Position numbers and translations under genes: made by a program
Shown here: piece by piece, positions 1 through 6,953 of the stretch
Layout of the letters: every line of letters starts with the position of its first letter
Numbering within the stretch: position 1 is the first letter of the stretch
Source of the DNA: Porticoccaceae bacterium
Lineage (GTDB): Bacteria; Pseudomonadota; Gammaproteobacteria; Pseudomonadales; Porticoccaceae
Length of the DNA stretch: 7,240 nucleotides
NCBI GenBank assembly: GCA_003491845.1
Contig: DNBN01000126.1
Span: 1-7,240, forward strand
Direction of reading: 5' to 3'
The notes under the pieces: generated by a model
Database searches by the model: none
What the model was told of the DNA's origin: nothing
What the model saw: the letters and a program-made list of their open reading frames with translations, nothing else

Positions 1-1389
1 AAAGGTTGGAACATTGTCATTATTGGCTGCGGTGCTCAAGGGCTTAATCAGGGGCTTAATATGCGCGATTCAGGCTTAAACATATCATATGCTTTGCGCG
101 AGCAAGCAATTACTGAGAAACGCCAATCATATCAGTGGGCTTCTGAAAATGGCTTTACCGTAGGTACCGTTAAAGAACTCGTTCCTACCGCTGACTTAGT
201 ACTCAATTTAACTCCCGACAAGCAGCATACTGCCGCAGTGAGTGCTGTAATGCCGTTAATGAAGCAAGACGCCACTCTTGCTTACTCTCATGGCTTTAAT
301 ATTGTCGAAGAAGGTATGCAAATTCGTCCTGACCTCACCGTGATTATGGTTGCTCCCAAATGTCCAGGTACTGAAGTACGCGAAGAGTACAAACGCGGCT
401 TTGGTGTACCAACTCTTATTGCTGTTCACCCAGAAAATGACCCACAGGGTAATGGACATGCTATTGCGAAGGCTTACGCTTCAGCCACAGGTGGTGATCG
501 TGCGGGAGTTTTAGAATCGTCCTTTATTGCTGAAGTGAAATCAGATTTGATGGGCGAGCAAACTATTCTTTGCGGTATGTTGCAAACTGGTGCTATTTTG
601 GGCCATCAACAACTGGTAAAGCTTGGTGTGGAAGCTGCCTATGCCAGAAAACTCATTCAATATGGATGGGAAGTAGTTACTGAAGGTCTAAAACATGGCG
701 GAATTACCAACATGATGGATCGTCTAAGCAATCCAGCGAAAATCAAAGCATACGATATGGCCGACGAGCTAAAAGTTATCTTGGCCCCGCTGTTTCAAAA
801 GCATATGGATGACATTATTGAAGGTGAATTTTCTCGCACTATGATGGTTGACTGGGCTAATGATGATGCAAACCTTTTAAAATGGCGCGCCCAAACCGCA
901 GACACCAGCTTTGAACAAGCAGCAGACTGCGACATTGAGATTACCGAACAAGAGTTTTACGATAAAGGCATTTATTTAGTTGCTATGATCAAAGCAGGCG
1001 TGGAATTAGCTTTTGATACCATGGTTGCCTCAGGCATTATTGAGGAGTCTGCCTACTACGAGTCACTGCACGAAACACCTCTAATCGCTAACTGTATTGC
1101 CCGCAATAAACTGTACGAAATGAACGTGGTTATTTCTGATACTGCTGAATACGGCAACTACTTGTTTACCCATGCCGCTGTACCGCTTCTGCAAGCACAC
1201 GCTGGTGCACTTACTCTTGAAGACCTAGGTGGTGGTTTAACCGATCTCTCAAATGCGGTAGATAATATTCGTTTAGTTGAAGTCAATAACGCCATTAGGG
1301 ATCATGATGTGGAACTGATAGGTCATGAGCTACGTGGCTATATGACCGACATGAAACGTATTGTAGAGTCGAATCATAGCGAGCAGTAA
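1..1389 (+). CDS. ilvC: Ketol-acid reductoisomerase, class II (5'-truncated by window edge)
   Basis: IlvC catalyses the second common step of valine and isoleucine synthesis in the cytoplasm: Mg2+-dependent alkyl migration of acetolactate or acetohydroxybutyrate, then NADPH reduction. The frame is open from base 1 ([14 protein letters not shown]), so the ATG at 61 is internal; 462 codons are visible and about 35 N-terminal residues are missing relative to the 491-residue E. coli enzyme. The Rossmann motif GCGAQG is at visible residues 9-14. R33, R41 and S43 match the E. coli NADPH-phosphate contacts R68, R76 and S78. H97, K120, D182, E186, E354 and E358 match catalytic H132, K155, D217, E221, E389 and E393. 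The duplicated C-terminal knotted domain is present, so this is the long class II form. The gene ends at TAA 30 bp before a terminator hairpin and is convergent with the thiolase. Nothing suggests inactivation. The call rests on extended identity with the E. coli protein recalled from memory. Confidence 0.98.
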   Translation, partial: KGWNIVIIGCGAQGLNQGLNMRDSGLNISYALREQAITEKRQSYQWASENGFTVGTVKELVPTADLVLNLTPDKQHTAAVSAVMPLMKQDATLAYSHGFNIVEEGMQIRPDLTVIMVAPKCPGTEVREEYKRGFGVPTLIAVHPENDPQGNGHAIAKAYASATGGDRAGVLESSFIAEVKSDLMGEQTILCGMLQTGAILGHQQLVKLGVEAAYARKLIQYGWEVVTEGLKHGGITNMMDRLSNPAKIKAYDMADELKVILAPLFQKHMDDIIEGEFSRTMMVDWANDDANLLKWRAQTADTSFEQAADCDIEITEQEFYDKGIYLVAMIKAGVELAFDTMVASGIIEESAYYESLHETPLIANCIARNKLYEMNVVISDTAEYGNYLFTHAAVPLLQAHAGALTLEDLGGGLTDLSNAVDNIRLVEVNNAIRDHDVELIGHELRGYMTDMKRIVESNHSEQ

Positions 1390-1418
1390 GCGTTTACTAA
1401 CAAAATATACTAGAAACA

Positions 1419-1455
1419 AAAAAGCCCGACTACGTATTAAGTAGCCGGGCTTTTT
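1419..1455. terminator. Bidirectional intrinsic terminator between ilvC and the thiolase
   Basis: The arms are 1419-1433 and 1441-1455 with a 7-nt loop (GTATTAA). The core is GCCCG-a-CTAC paired with GTAG-c-CGGGC, with one A/C mismatch, and it is extended by five A:T pairs. The left arm begins in an A-tract and the right arm ends in TTTTT, so either strand gives a GC hairpin followed by U residues. It lies 29 bp after the ilvC stop and 34 bp after the thiolase stop on the opposite strand, as expected for a terminator shared by convergent genes. Confidence 0.9.
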
Positions 1456-1489
1456 AATGCGCTAATGCGCAGTTGGGCGAGTTGCTATA

Positions 1490-2671
1490 TTACGAATTAA
1501 TCTCAAATAATCCAGCGGCACCCATACCTCCGCCAATACACATTGTCACCACACCATAGCGTGCATTGCGACGACGACCTTCAATAAGTAGATGCCCGAC
1601 CATACGGGACCCAGACATACCGAAGGGGTGCCCAATAGATATTGAACCACCATTAACATTCAACTTATCCATTGGAATACCCAGAGTATCGCGGCTATAA
1701 ATAACCTGACTGGCAAATGCTTCATTGAGCTCCCACAAATCAATATCATCGACGCTCAAACCTGCGGCTTTAAGTAACTTAGGCACGGCAACAACCGGTC
1801 CAATACCCATTTCATCTGGCTCACAACCACCAACCGCAAAGCCTCGGAATGTTCCTAAAATATCTAAACCACGACGTTCAGCTTCAGCACGCTCCATGAT
1901 CACTTGTGCGGAAGACCCATCTGACAACTGCGATGCGTTACCTGCAGTGATATAGAAATCTTCGCCCATGATAGGCGCGAGGCTCGCTAATCCTTCAATG
2001 GTGGTTGACGGACGATTACAATCATCACGATCAGCTACCGCAGCCTGCTCAGATATTTCACCGGTTTCTTTGTTCTTCACTTTCATTATGGTATTCATAG
2101 CAACAATTTCATCATCAAACTTGCCTGAATCTTGCCCTGCAGCTGTGCGTTGCTGACTGATCAGTGAGTACTCATCTTGCGCTTCGCGAGAGATCTTATA
2201 GCGATCAGCAACAATATCAGCGGTTTTAATCATCGGATACCACAAACCCGGATACCTGCCATAAAGCTCAGGCTCCACAGTCTCATGAGGATCGCTAGTA
2301 CCGGGAATTGAGATACTTTCAACACCCCCGGTAACCATAACATCAACACCCTCAGCTATTATTCGTCCTGCGCCCATTGCTAGTGATTGCAAACCAGAAG
2401 AGCAGAAGCGATTTATGGTAGTACCAGATGTAGTGACCGGACAACCTGCTGAAAGAGCAGCATTACGGCCAATATTCATACCTGTAGTACCTGCATGTGC
2501 AGCATTACCTAAGATCACATCATCTACATCAGCAGGATCAAGTCCGGCACGCGCAATAGCATGCGCAATTGAATGCGCTGCTAACTTAACGCCATGAGTA
2601 TTATTAAACGCCCCTCGCGCGGCTTTGGTTAGCGCGGTACGCGCTGTTGATACGATGACTGCTTCTCTCAT
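1490..2671 (-). CDS. Thiolase (acetyl-CoA C-acetyl/acyltransferase)
   Basis: This is a cytoplasmic thiolase that cleaves 3-ketoacyl-CoA with CoA, or condenses two acetyl-CoA. At 393 residues it has the usual family length. The nucleophile is C90 in NRFCSSG. The C-terminal active-site elements are N316-E317 in NEAFA, H348 in GHPFGMSG and acid/base C378 in CIGGGMG, the same spacing as the classical Zoogloea enzyme (C89/H348/C378). The glycine-rich end [12 protein letters not shown] is intact. [10 protein letters not shown] differs from the GHPIGASGAR of typical PhaA/AtoB enzymes and resembles the broad acyl-CoA acyltransferase branch seen beside beta-oxidation genes, so chain-length preference is open and no symbol is given. 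The ATG is preceded by AGGAG (2678-2682) at 6 nt, which supports the start. It lies 34 bp downstream of the BCCT carrier on the same strand, with no terminator between them, so co-transcription is likely. The shared terminator at 1419-1455 follows it. Confidence 0.93.
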   Translation of the reverse strand: MREAVIVSTARTALTKAARGAFNNTHGVKLAAHSIAHAIARAGLDPADVDDVILGNAAHAGTTGMNIGRNAALSAGCPVTTSGTTINRFCSSGLQSLAMGAGRIIAEGVDVMVTGGVESISIPGTSDPHETVEPELYGRYPGLWYPMIKTADIVADRYKISREAQDEYSLISQQRTAAGQDSGKFDDEIVAMNTIMKVKNKETGEISEQAAVADRDDCNRPSTTIEGLASLAPIMGEDFYITAGNASQLSDGSSAQVIMERAEAERRGLDILGTFRGFAVGGCEPDEMGIGPVVAVPKLLKAAGLSVDDIDLWELNEAFASQVIYSRDTLGIPMDKLNVNGGSISIGHPFGMSGSRMVGHLLIEGRRRNARYGVVTMCIGGGMGAAGLFEINS

Positions 2672-2705
2672 TACTAACTCCTATATTGTTATATTTAAAT
2701 CTGAA

Positions 2706-4331
2706 TTATTCACTTTGTGAATCTTTACTCAATAGCACCTTTACCAAGGATATTGCCATTAACGCCATCACCACAGAAAATGGAAGAGCTCCTATAATCA
2801 TCACTGACCTAAGCGCACCCATACCTCCGGCAGCTAATAGAACCCCAATTAATACCGAAAACAATATACCCCAGATAACAACATGTTTGGCTTGTTTTTG
2901 ACTTTGATTACCACCTGAAGCTAGCGTATTTATAATCAAGATACCGGAATCCGCTGAGGTCACTAAAAATGTCATCAGCAAAATTACAATAACAATGGAC
3001 AGTCCAATGGCTAAAGTTGGCGACAAAATGAGGTTAATGGTTTCAAACAGCTGCGCGGATATATCAGCAGTCACAATAGCACCCTTAGCAACCCCTGAAA
3101 GTTCTAGATCAATAGCTGTGGCACCAATAAATGAAAACCATACTAAACAAATTAAAGACGGAATGATCATTGCACCAATTACATACTCTCGAATGGTCCT
3201 ACCCCGAGACACTCTTGCTAGAAAAAGCCCCACAAAAGGTGCAAAGGCAATCCACCACGCCCAGTAGAAAATTGACCAAGCACTCTGCCAACTTTGTAAC
3301 GCAGCGGATGGAGCTTCTCCTGTATCAGTCCATACCGTCATAGACATTGCTGGCAAAGCTACAAGATAATCCCAGATGGTATAAAAGAAAGTTTTAAATG
3401 CAAATAGAGTGGCGCCAAATAGAATAAAAAATCCTATTAGAAAAACGGATAAGCCCATATTAACATTAGATAACCATTTAATCCCTCGCTGTAAGCCCGA
3501 CATAGCAGACAAACAAGAAGCACAAATAATCATGATAAGACCTAATAGCTGAGCAAATAGAGTGGGCTTGCCCCCATCTCCTACCAACCAGCTGGCACCA
3601 CTAATATTAAACAAACCAGACGCAAACTGTGAAACCCCGTAGCCGATAGTGACACTCAAACCCACTATAGTGGCCAGAATAGCGACTATATCCACAATGT
3701 GGCCGGCAGTACCTGACATGGAACGACCGAATAGAGGTTGTAAAGCACTACGAATCGTCAGTGGCAGCCCCCTGTTGTAGGACAGATAGCCCAAGGATAT
3801 CCCAACTATGCCATAACAGGCCCAAGGGGTAAGACCATAATGTAACATCGCCCACTTATAGGCATTACGCACGTTATTTTCATCAAGGCCATCAGTGATA
3901 CCCTTAATAGTATCGGGGTTGTTCGCAAAGTGAAAAATAGGCTCCGCTGTAGAGTAGGTTAACATACCAATACCTATGCCAGCGCCAAACATCATCGATA
4001 ACCAAGTAAAGAAGCTAAATTCGGGTTCATCATCAACATTGCCCAGCTTAATTCGAGCGGTGCGTGGCCACAGTCCAAGGGCCAAGCAAACAATAGTGTA
4101 AAATGCCGTTACATAGATATACCAGCCACCAAAAACTTGAGTAGACCAGTTCTGACCCTCTAATAAAACCTGCCCTGCTTCTGAGGGTGACAACCCTACC
4201 CAGATCACCAAGGCGATGATAAGTAATTTGGGTACCACAGCAACAACAGGGTTAAATCCCTGATAGAAACCCAGTTTGTCAGTTTTTATCTCTACAGAGA
4301 GAGAAGATTGACTGCTTTGCGATTGATCCAA
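2706..4331 (-). CDS. BCCT-family transporter (betaine/carnitine/choline type)
   Basis: This is an inner-membrane secondary carrier of the betaine-carnitine-choline family, usually Na+- or H+-coupled, for trimethylammonium or dimethylsulfonium solutes. It has 541 residues and about twelve hydrophobic segments between residues 29 and 533. Signatures are the glycine stretch AGIGIG at 117-122 followed by AEP, HYGLTPWACY at 164-173, the TM8 motif YWAWWIAFAPFVG at 356-368 with ARVSRGRTIRE after it, and TSADSG at 458-463. G122 fills the last place of the GxGxG stretch, which as I recall fits betaine-like rather than BetT choline carriers (Asp there). Two box aromatics differ from BetP: Y165 for Trp189 and F363 for Trp377. 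The C-terminus is short, without the long cytoplasmic tail of BetT. The start codon is TTG (4331-4329) behind GAGGAG; no ATG or GTG lies upstream before the in-frame stop at 4370-4368. The thiolase follows after 34 bp. The substrate is not determinable from sequence. Confidence 0.93.
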   Translation of the reverse strand: MDQSQSSQSSLSVEIKTDKLGFYQGFNPVVAVVPKLLIIALVIWVGLSPSEAGQVLLEGQNWSTQVFGGWYIYVTAFYTIVCLALGLWPRTARIKLGNVDDEPEFSFFTWLSMMFGAGIGIGMLTYSTAEPIFHFANNPDTIKGITDGLDENNVRNAYKWAMLHYGLTPWACYGIVGISLGYLSYNRGLPLTIRSALQPLFGRSMSGTAGHIVDIVAILATIVGLSVTIGYGVSQFASGLFNISGASWLVGDGGKPTLFAQLLGLIMIICASCLSAMSGLQRGIKWLSNVNMGLSVFLIGFFILFGATLFAFKTFFYTIWDYLVALPAMSMTVWTDTGEAPSAALQSWQSAWSIFYWAWWIAFAPFVGLFLARVSRGRTIREYVIGAMIIPSLICLVWFSFIGATAIDLELSGVAKGAIVTADISAQLFETINLILSPTLAIGLSIVIVILLMTFLVTSADSGILIINTLASGGNQSQKQAKHVVIWGILFSVLIGVLLAAGGMGALRSVMIIGALPFSVVMALMAISLVKVLLSKDSQSE

Positions 4332-4339
4332 AATAGAGG

Positions 4340-4345
4340 CTCCTC
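4340..4345 (-). promoter_or_regulatory. Shine-Dalgarno that fixes the TTG start of the BCCT gene
   Basis: On the minus strand GAGGAG sits 8 nt before TTG (4331-4329). This is a near-perfect anti-16S match at optimal spacing and the main reason to accept a TTG start. An ATT triplet just upstream of the TTG is in frame but is a rare start codon. A weak stem, TCGAT-AAATA-ATCGA (4358-4344), ends two bases inside this site. Confidence 0.75.
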
Positions 4346-4487
4346 GATTATTTATCGACGTTGTCTTTCAAAACAGTCGTTTTTATTACGACGATCCGCC
4401 CATGTGCGATACTTCAAAAGCACGCTTTTTTTATAGATATGCCCAATTAGCATACATCCTAGTGCAGTAGCTAGCACAGAGCAACGA

Positions 4488-4493
4488 ATTATA
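4488..4493 (-). promoter_or_regulatory. Candidate -10 element for the BCCT-thiolase transcript
   Basis: The minus strand reads a perfect TATAAT here, 156 nt before the BCCT start codon, in an AT-rich stretch. No convincing -35 hexamer lies 16-18 nt upstream; the best TTGA-type box (TTGAGT) is 24 nt away. The site may need an activator, or the match may be chance. Confidence 0.25.
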
Positions 4494-4514
4494 ATAAAAA
4501 AGAGCGTTTCACAC

Positions 4515-4543
4515 TTGACTCAACGCCACTGCGAGTGTAACTT
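4515..4543 (+). promoter_or_regulatory. Candidate sigma70 promoter of the tRNA-Met gene
   Basis: TTGACT (4515-4520, five of six to consensus) is followed by a 17-bp spacer and TAACTT (4538-4543). Transcription would begin near 4550 and give a leader of about 38 nt before the mature tRNA. The -10 is weak, but position, spacing and orientation fit. The -10 lies in the loop of an inverted repeat (TGCGAG 4530-4535 / CTCGCA 4544-4549). Confidence 0.4.
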
Positions 4544-4549
4544 CTCGCA
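4530..4549. repeat. Inverted repeat over the candidate tRNA promoter -10
   Basis: Two perfect 6-bp arms, TGCGAG and CTCGCA, are separated by 8 bp (TGTAACTT) that contain the proposed -10. The dyad could be an operator, or a small hairpin in a transcript from the other strand. No known regulator site was recognised in it. Confidence 0.4.
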
Positions 4550-4587
4550 TCCAAAACAACGGCTGTTTTTTTGCTGTTAAAATCTAT

Positions 4588-4664
4588 GGCTACGTAGCTC
4601 AGCTGGTTAGAGCACAGCATTCATAATGCTGGGGTCGGTGGTTCAAGTCCACCCGTAGCTACCA
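4588..4664 (+). tRNA. tRNA-Met (CAT), elongator
   Basis: A full 77-nt cloverleaf with encoded CCA. The acceptor is GGCTACG/CGTAGCT, the D stem GCTC/GAGC, and the anticodon stem CAGCA/TGCTG with loop TTCATAA (anticodon CAT at 4622-4624). The variable loop is GGGTC, the T arm GGTGG-TTCAAGT-CCACC, followed by A73 and CCA. It is not the initiator, because the three G:C pairs of the anticodon stem are absent. It is unlikely to be the lysidine-modified Ile2 tRNA, because pairs 4:69 and 5:68 are U:A and A:U as in elongator Met rather than C:G. The acceptor closes with a G1.U72 wobble, where E. coli elongator Met has G1:C72. It is convergent with the MFS gene, 27 bp away, and no terminator is apparent in that gap. 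Confidence 0.95.
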
Positions 4665-4691
4665 TAGCTCTCCTTGTATTTATATAAGCAT

Positions 4692-6023
4692 TCAATCAGT
4701 ATTGTTTAAGTCCGTGCCTACAGTCTCGGTTAGTGCCATGACTGATATTAATGTCAGAAATGCAGCGGATGCCATATAGACTGACACCCAGAAAACATCA
4801 AAGTCAGTCCATAGTTTAACCGCAATTGTGGGCGCGAAAGCACCACCTAAAATAGCCCCAAATTGGTATCCTAGGGTTGCCCCCGAATATCGAACCTCAG
4901 TACTAAATAATTCAGTAAAAAATGCCGCCTGAGGGCCATACATCATAGCAAGAAAAATTAATCCCCCCGAGATCGCCAGAACCACTAACCAAAAATTCCC
5001 AGTATCAACTAATGGAAAGATTGCAAATGCCCACAGTCCAGACAAAATGGCGCCTAGCATAAAAATTCCCTTTCGCCCATGCCGATCAGAATAAGATGAA
5101 AACATAAACTGTACTGGCACCATAATGGCAGAACCAATAAGCACAGCAGCCAACATATCATTGCGTGGCATATTTGCGCTGGTGACCCCATAGGCTAGCA
5201 AAAACGCAATAAGAATATAGAAGGTCACCTGGACAGACAGAAAAGCTCCGGATGCAAGAGCGATTGTTTTTGGATAGCGACGTATGGCTTCAAAAATTGG
5301 CGACCGCTGAATCGCAACCTCGCCACTTGTTTGATTACTATTACGCTCCGCCTCCAAGGCTTTAAATGCTTGAGTATCTTCAAGGTTGATCTGAATATAC
5401 ATACTGATACCAATAAGCACGGCACTGGCTAAAAACGGAATTCGCCAACCCCAAGTATAAAAGAATTCCTCTGACACTAGAGCGCTGGTTAAAATCAGGG
5501 CTAAATTCGCCAAAATAACCCCAATAGGTGCACCTGCTTGAGCAAAAGCTCCATAGTAACCACGCTTATTAGATGGCGCACTTTCAGTCACTAAGAGCAT
5601 AGCACCACCCCATTGACCGCCAATTGCAAGACCTTGGGCGAAACGCAACAGTGTAAGCAGTATCGGCGCGGCAACGCCAATCATGGCATAAGTCGGTAAT
5701 AAACCAATTAATGTAGAGGAAATACCCATCAACAACAAAGCCATTACCAAGGTTTTCTTTCGGCCAACACGATCGCCAAAATGACCAAAGATAATACCGC
5801 CAATAGGTCGTGCTATAAAGCCTGCAGCAAAGGTCAGTAGCGACAAAATCAGTGCCGTTGCCGGTGCCATTTCACCAAAAAAAGTAGTGGGGAAGATCAA
5901 CGCAGCGGCAGCACCGTAAAGGAAAAAATCATACCACTCGATGCTTGTTCCTGCTAAGGCGGTGTAAGCCACTTTACGCATATTTGACTGACCCTCAGAG
6001 GTCTCGACGTTTTCCTGGCCCAT
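4692..6023 (-). CDS. MFS transporter, metabolite:H+ symporter (MHS/ProP-ShiA-like) type
   Basis: This is a twelve-helix inner-membrane proton symporter; relatives carry proline/betaine, shikimate, alpha-ketoglutarate or aromatic acids. It is 443 residues from the chosen start. The first helix has the MHS mark SIEWYDFFLYG (from about residue 27). Motif A, GHFGDRVGRKK, is at 80-90, and its second-half copy YSDRHGRKG is at 311-319. RFAQGLAIGGQWGGA at 127-141 is the family's GGEWGGA region with Gln for Glu. TELFSTEVRYSGATLGYQ lies near 370-387, also typical. The start at 6023 is preferred because it has AAGGG at 9 nt and gives a normal short N-terminus. An in-frame ATG at 6089 would add 22 residues but has no clear ribosome binding site. 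It is transcribed divergently from the PhyH gene, suggesting a shared job. The substrate is unknown. Confidence 0.9.
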   Translation of the reverse strand: MGQENVETSEGQSNMRKVAYTALAGTSIEWYDFFLYGAAAALIFPTTFFGEMAPATALILSLLTFAAGFIARPIGGIIFGHFGDRVGRKKTLVMALLLMGISSTLIGLLPTYAMIGVAAPILLTLLRFAQGLAIGGQWGGAMLLVTESAPSNKRGYYGAFAQAGAPIGVILANLALILTSALVSEEFFYTWGWRIPFLASAVLIGISMYIQINLEDTQAFKALEAERNSNQTSGEVAIQRSPIFEAIRRYPKTIALASGAFLSVQVTFYILIAFLLAYGVTSANMPRNDMLAAVLIGSAIMVPVQFMFSSYSDRHGRKGIFMLGAILSGLWAFAIFPLVDTGNFWLVVLAISGGLIFLAMMYGPQAAFFTELFSTEVRYSGATLGYQFGAILGGAFAPTIAVKLWTDFDVFWVSVYMASAAFLTLISVMALTETVGTDLNNTD

Positions 6024-6032
6024 AATAGATAA

Positions 6033-6037
6033 CCCTT
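6033..6037 (-). promoter_or_regulatory. Shine-Dalgarno supporting the internal MFS start
   Basis: On the minus strand AAGGG lies 9 nt before the ATG at 6023-6021. The upstream in-frame ATG at 6089 has only T-rich sequence before it, so this site argues for the shorter protein. Confidence 0.5.
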
Positions 6038-6136
6038 GTGAACATTTTTTGTTATTCAATAATAGTATCCTTAATTCATGCAAATTCATAACAATGCAGT
6101 AAAAAGGTTAAAACGGTAAATAGAATGCTTTAGAAA

Positions 6137-6164
6137 ATATTAGTCAGCTACAACACGTTTTCAA
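6137..6164 (-). promoter_or_regulatory. Candidate sigma70 promoter of the MFS gene
   Basis: On the minus strand TTGAAA (6164-6159, five of six to consensus) is followed by a 16-bp spacer and TAATAT (6142-6137, four of six). Transcription would begin near 6130, leaving about 107 nt of leader before the start at 6023. Both candidate MFS starts would be inside this transcript, so it does not decide between them. Confidence 0.35.
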
Positions 6165-6185
6165 TCATTCCATAACATCGCTTTT

Positions 6186-6195
6186 ATAGCGCTAT
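6186..6195. repeat. 10-bp perfect palindrome in the divergent intergenic region
   Basis: ATAGCGCTAT is a perfect 10-bp palindrome lying 50 bp before the PhyH start and about 22 bp upstream of the candidate MFS -35. A dyad between divergent genes is a common place for an operator, but the site is short and matches no regulator that I recognise. Confidence 0.35.
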
Positions 6196-6197
6196 CC

Positions 6198-6215
6198 AGA
6201 TAAACTCTAGATAAA
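6198..6215 (+). repeat. Direct repeat AGATAAA with 11-bp phasing
   Basis: AGATAAA occurs at 6198-6204 and again at 6209-6215, separated by CTCT, so the copies lie one helical turn apart. It sits just downstream of the 6186-6195 palindrome and 30 bp before the PhyH start codon. It could be a regulator half-site pair or overlap a -10 region of the PhyH promoter; in this AT-rich stretch chance is also possible. Confidence 0.3.
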
Positions 6216-6245
6216 TTTTTCGTTTTTCAATGTATGGATTTTTAA

Positions 6246-6953
6246 ATGACAATAAATGATCTGGCAAAACGTTTCTGGCAACAGGGTTATTTATCTATCG
6301 ATAACATATTTGAAGCTTCGTTAATGGATCACTATCAAGACCTAATACTGCGCAAATTTGATGATAATCCAAGCTATGGTCATAACGCTGAATTTTTAGA
6401 GAAATCAAATACCGATGTTATTCCCTGGTTTCCTCAACAGGAAGGCCATAGTGAATTTGACGTCGCTCAGAATGATCCTTTTTTATTGTCCTTGACCGAA
6501 GCTATCTTAGGACGTAATTGGTCAAGTCTATATAGTATGGTCATGTACAGTAAAGCTGGATCAAATGGTCAAGCATGGCACCAAGATTGTCCTCCAGAGG
6601 ATAAATCGCAGTTTAATCTAAATCGTCTGGTGTACACCATGGATGTCAATGAGTACATCGGCGGGCAAGTTGTAGTAGTTCCTGGCAGTCACAAACGTGG
6701 CGCTATTAGTGTTGGTGATATAAACGAGTCACTAACAGATGAGATAATTTTAAGTCCTCAAAAAGGATCACTTATTCTTATTCATGGCCATCTTTGGCAC
6801 CGAGTAACACCGATCATTGGTGATTATAGAGTATCAACGAATTATCGATGTTGTCCTGAAAACACACCGCACTCAATAACCGATACCTGCGTTTATAGAA
6901 ACATGCGCTACCAGTTTTCTACTAGTCGTGTGATTGAAGATCGCGCTAGATGA
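6246..6953 (+). CDS. PhyH-type Fe(II)/2-oxoglutarate dioxygenase, substrate unknown
   Basis: This is a probable cytoplasmic non-heme iron oxygenase that couples 2-oxoglutarate decarboxylation to hydroxylation of a small substrate. At 235 residues it is at the short end of the phytanoyl-CoA dioxygenase family. The facial triad is H112-x-D114 (AWHQDC) and distal H185 (LWHRVTP). R195, ten residues on (DYRVST), is the expected 2-oxoglutarate carboxylate ligand. GGQVVVVPGSHKRG at 139-152 is the characteristic core strand and loop. No signal peptide or membrane segment is seen. The ATG has only a weak GGA 7 nt upstream. The N-terminus (AKRFWQQGYLSIDNIF) has the usual helix then 'GY' strand of the family, supporting the start. 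The TGA overlaps the next gene's ATG, so the two are translationally coupled. It is too short and too different to be ectoine hydroxylase. Family assignment is secure; the reaction is not. Confidence 0.88.
   Translation: MTINDLAKRFWQQGYLSIDNIFEASLMDHYQDLILRKFDDNPSYGHNAEFLEKSNTDVIPWFPQQEGHSEFDVAQNDPFLLSLTEAILGRNWSSLYSMVMYSKAGSNGQAWHQDCPPEDKSQFNLNRLVYTMDVNEYIGGQVVVVPGSHKRGAISVGDINESLTDEIILSPQKGSLILIHGHLWHRVTPIIGDYRVSTNYRCCPENTPHSITDTCVYRNMRYQFSTSRVIEDRAR

Noticed and set aside
61..63. ATG at 61 as the ilvC start
   Set aside because: The 20 codons before it encode the conserved first strand and GCGAQG NADPH-binding loop, so the true start is upstream of the window.
1725..3267. Several plus-strand open frames of 60-90 codons inside the thiolase and BCCT genes
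   Set aside because: They lie opposite strongly supported genes, have no recognisable domains or ribosome binding sites, and read as reverse-strand shadows.
4404..4432. AAAAGCACGCTTTT followed by T residues, resembling a terminator on the plus strand
   Set aside because: The symmetric arms leave only a 2-nt loop, and the alternative GTGC/GCAC stem is 4 bp with a 12-nt loop. No plus-strand gene upstream would need it.
4416..4587. Possible unannotated small RNA or small protein gene between BCCT and tRNA-Met
   Set aside because: No frame with a convincing start and ribosome binding site, and no stable hairpin plus U-tract; only promoter-like elements and short dyads are seen.
4588..4664. Initiator tRNA or lysidine-type tRNA-Ile2, both of which also carry CAT
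   Set aside because: The three G:C pairs of the initiator anticodon stem are absent, and the 4:69 and 5:68 pairs are the elongator-Met U:A and A:U.
4622..4674. A minus-strand 14-codon reading frame opening with AAGGAG and ATG, antisense to the tRNA 3' half
   Set aside because: Its codons are simply the complement of conserved tRNA sequence and it stops inside the anticodon arm. The good ribosome-binding match is most likely chance.
6021..6089. A 22-residue N-terminal extension of the MFS protein from ATG 6089
   Set aside because: It has no clear ribosome binding site and an atypical sequence, while ATG 6023 has AAGGG at 9 nt. It is kept only as an alternative start.
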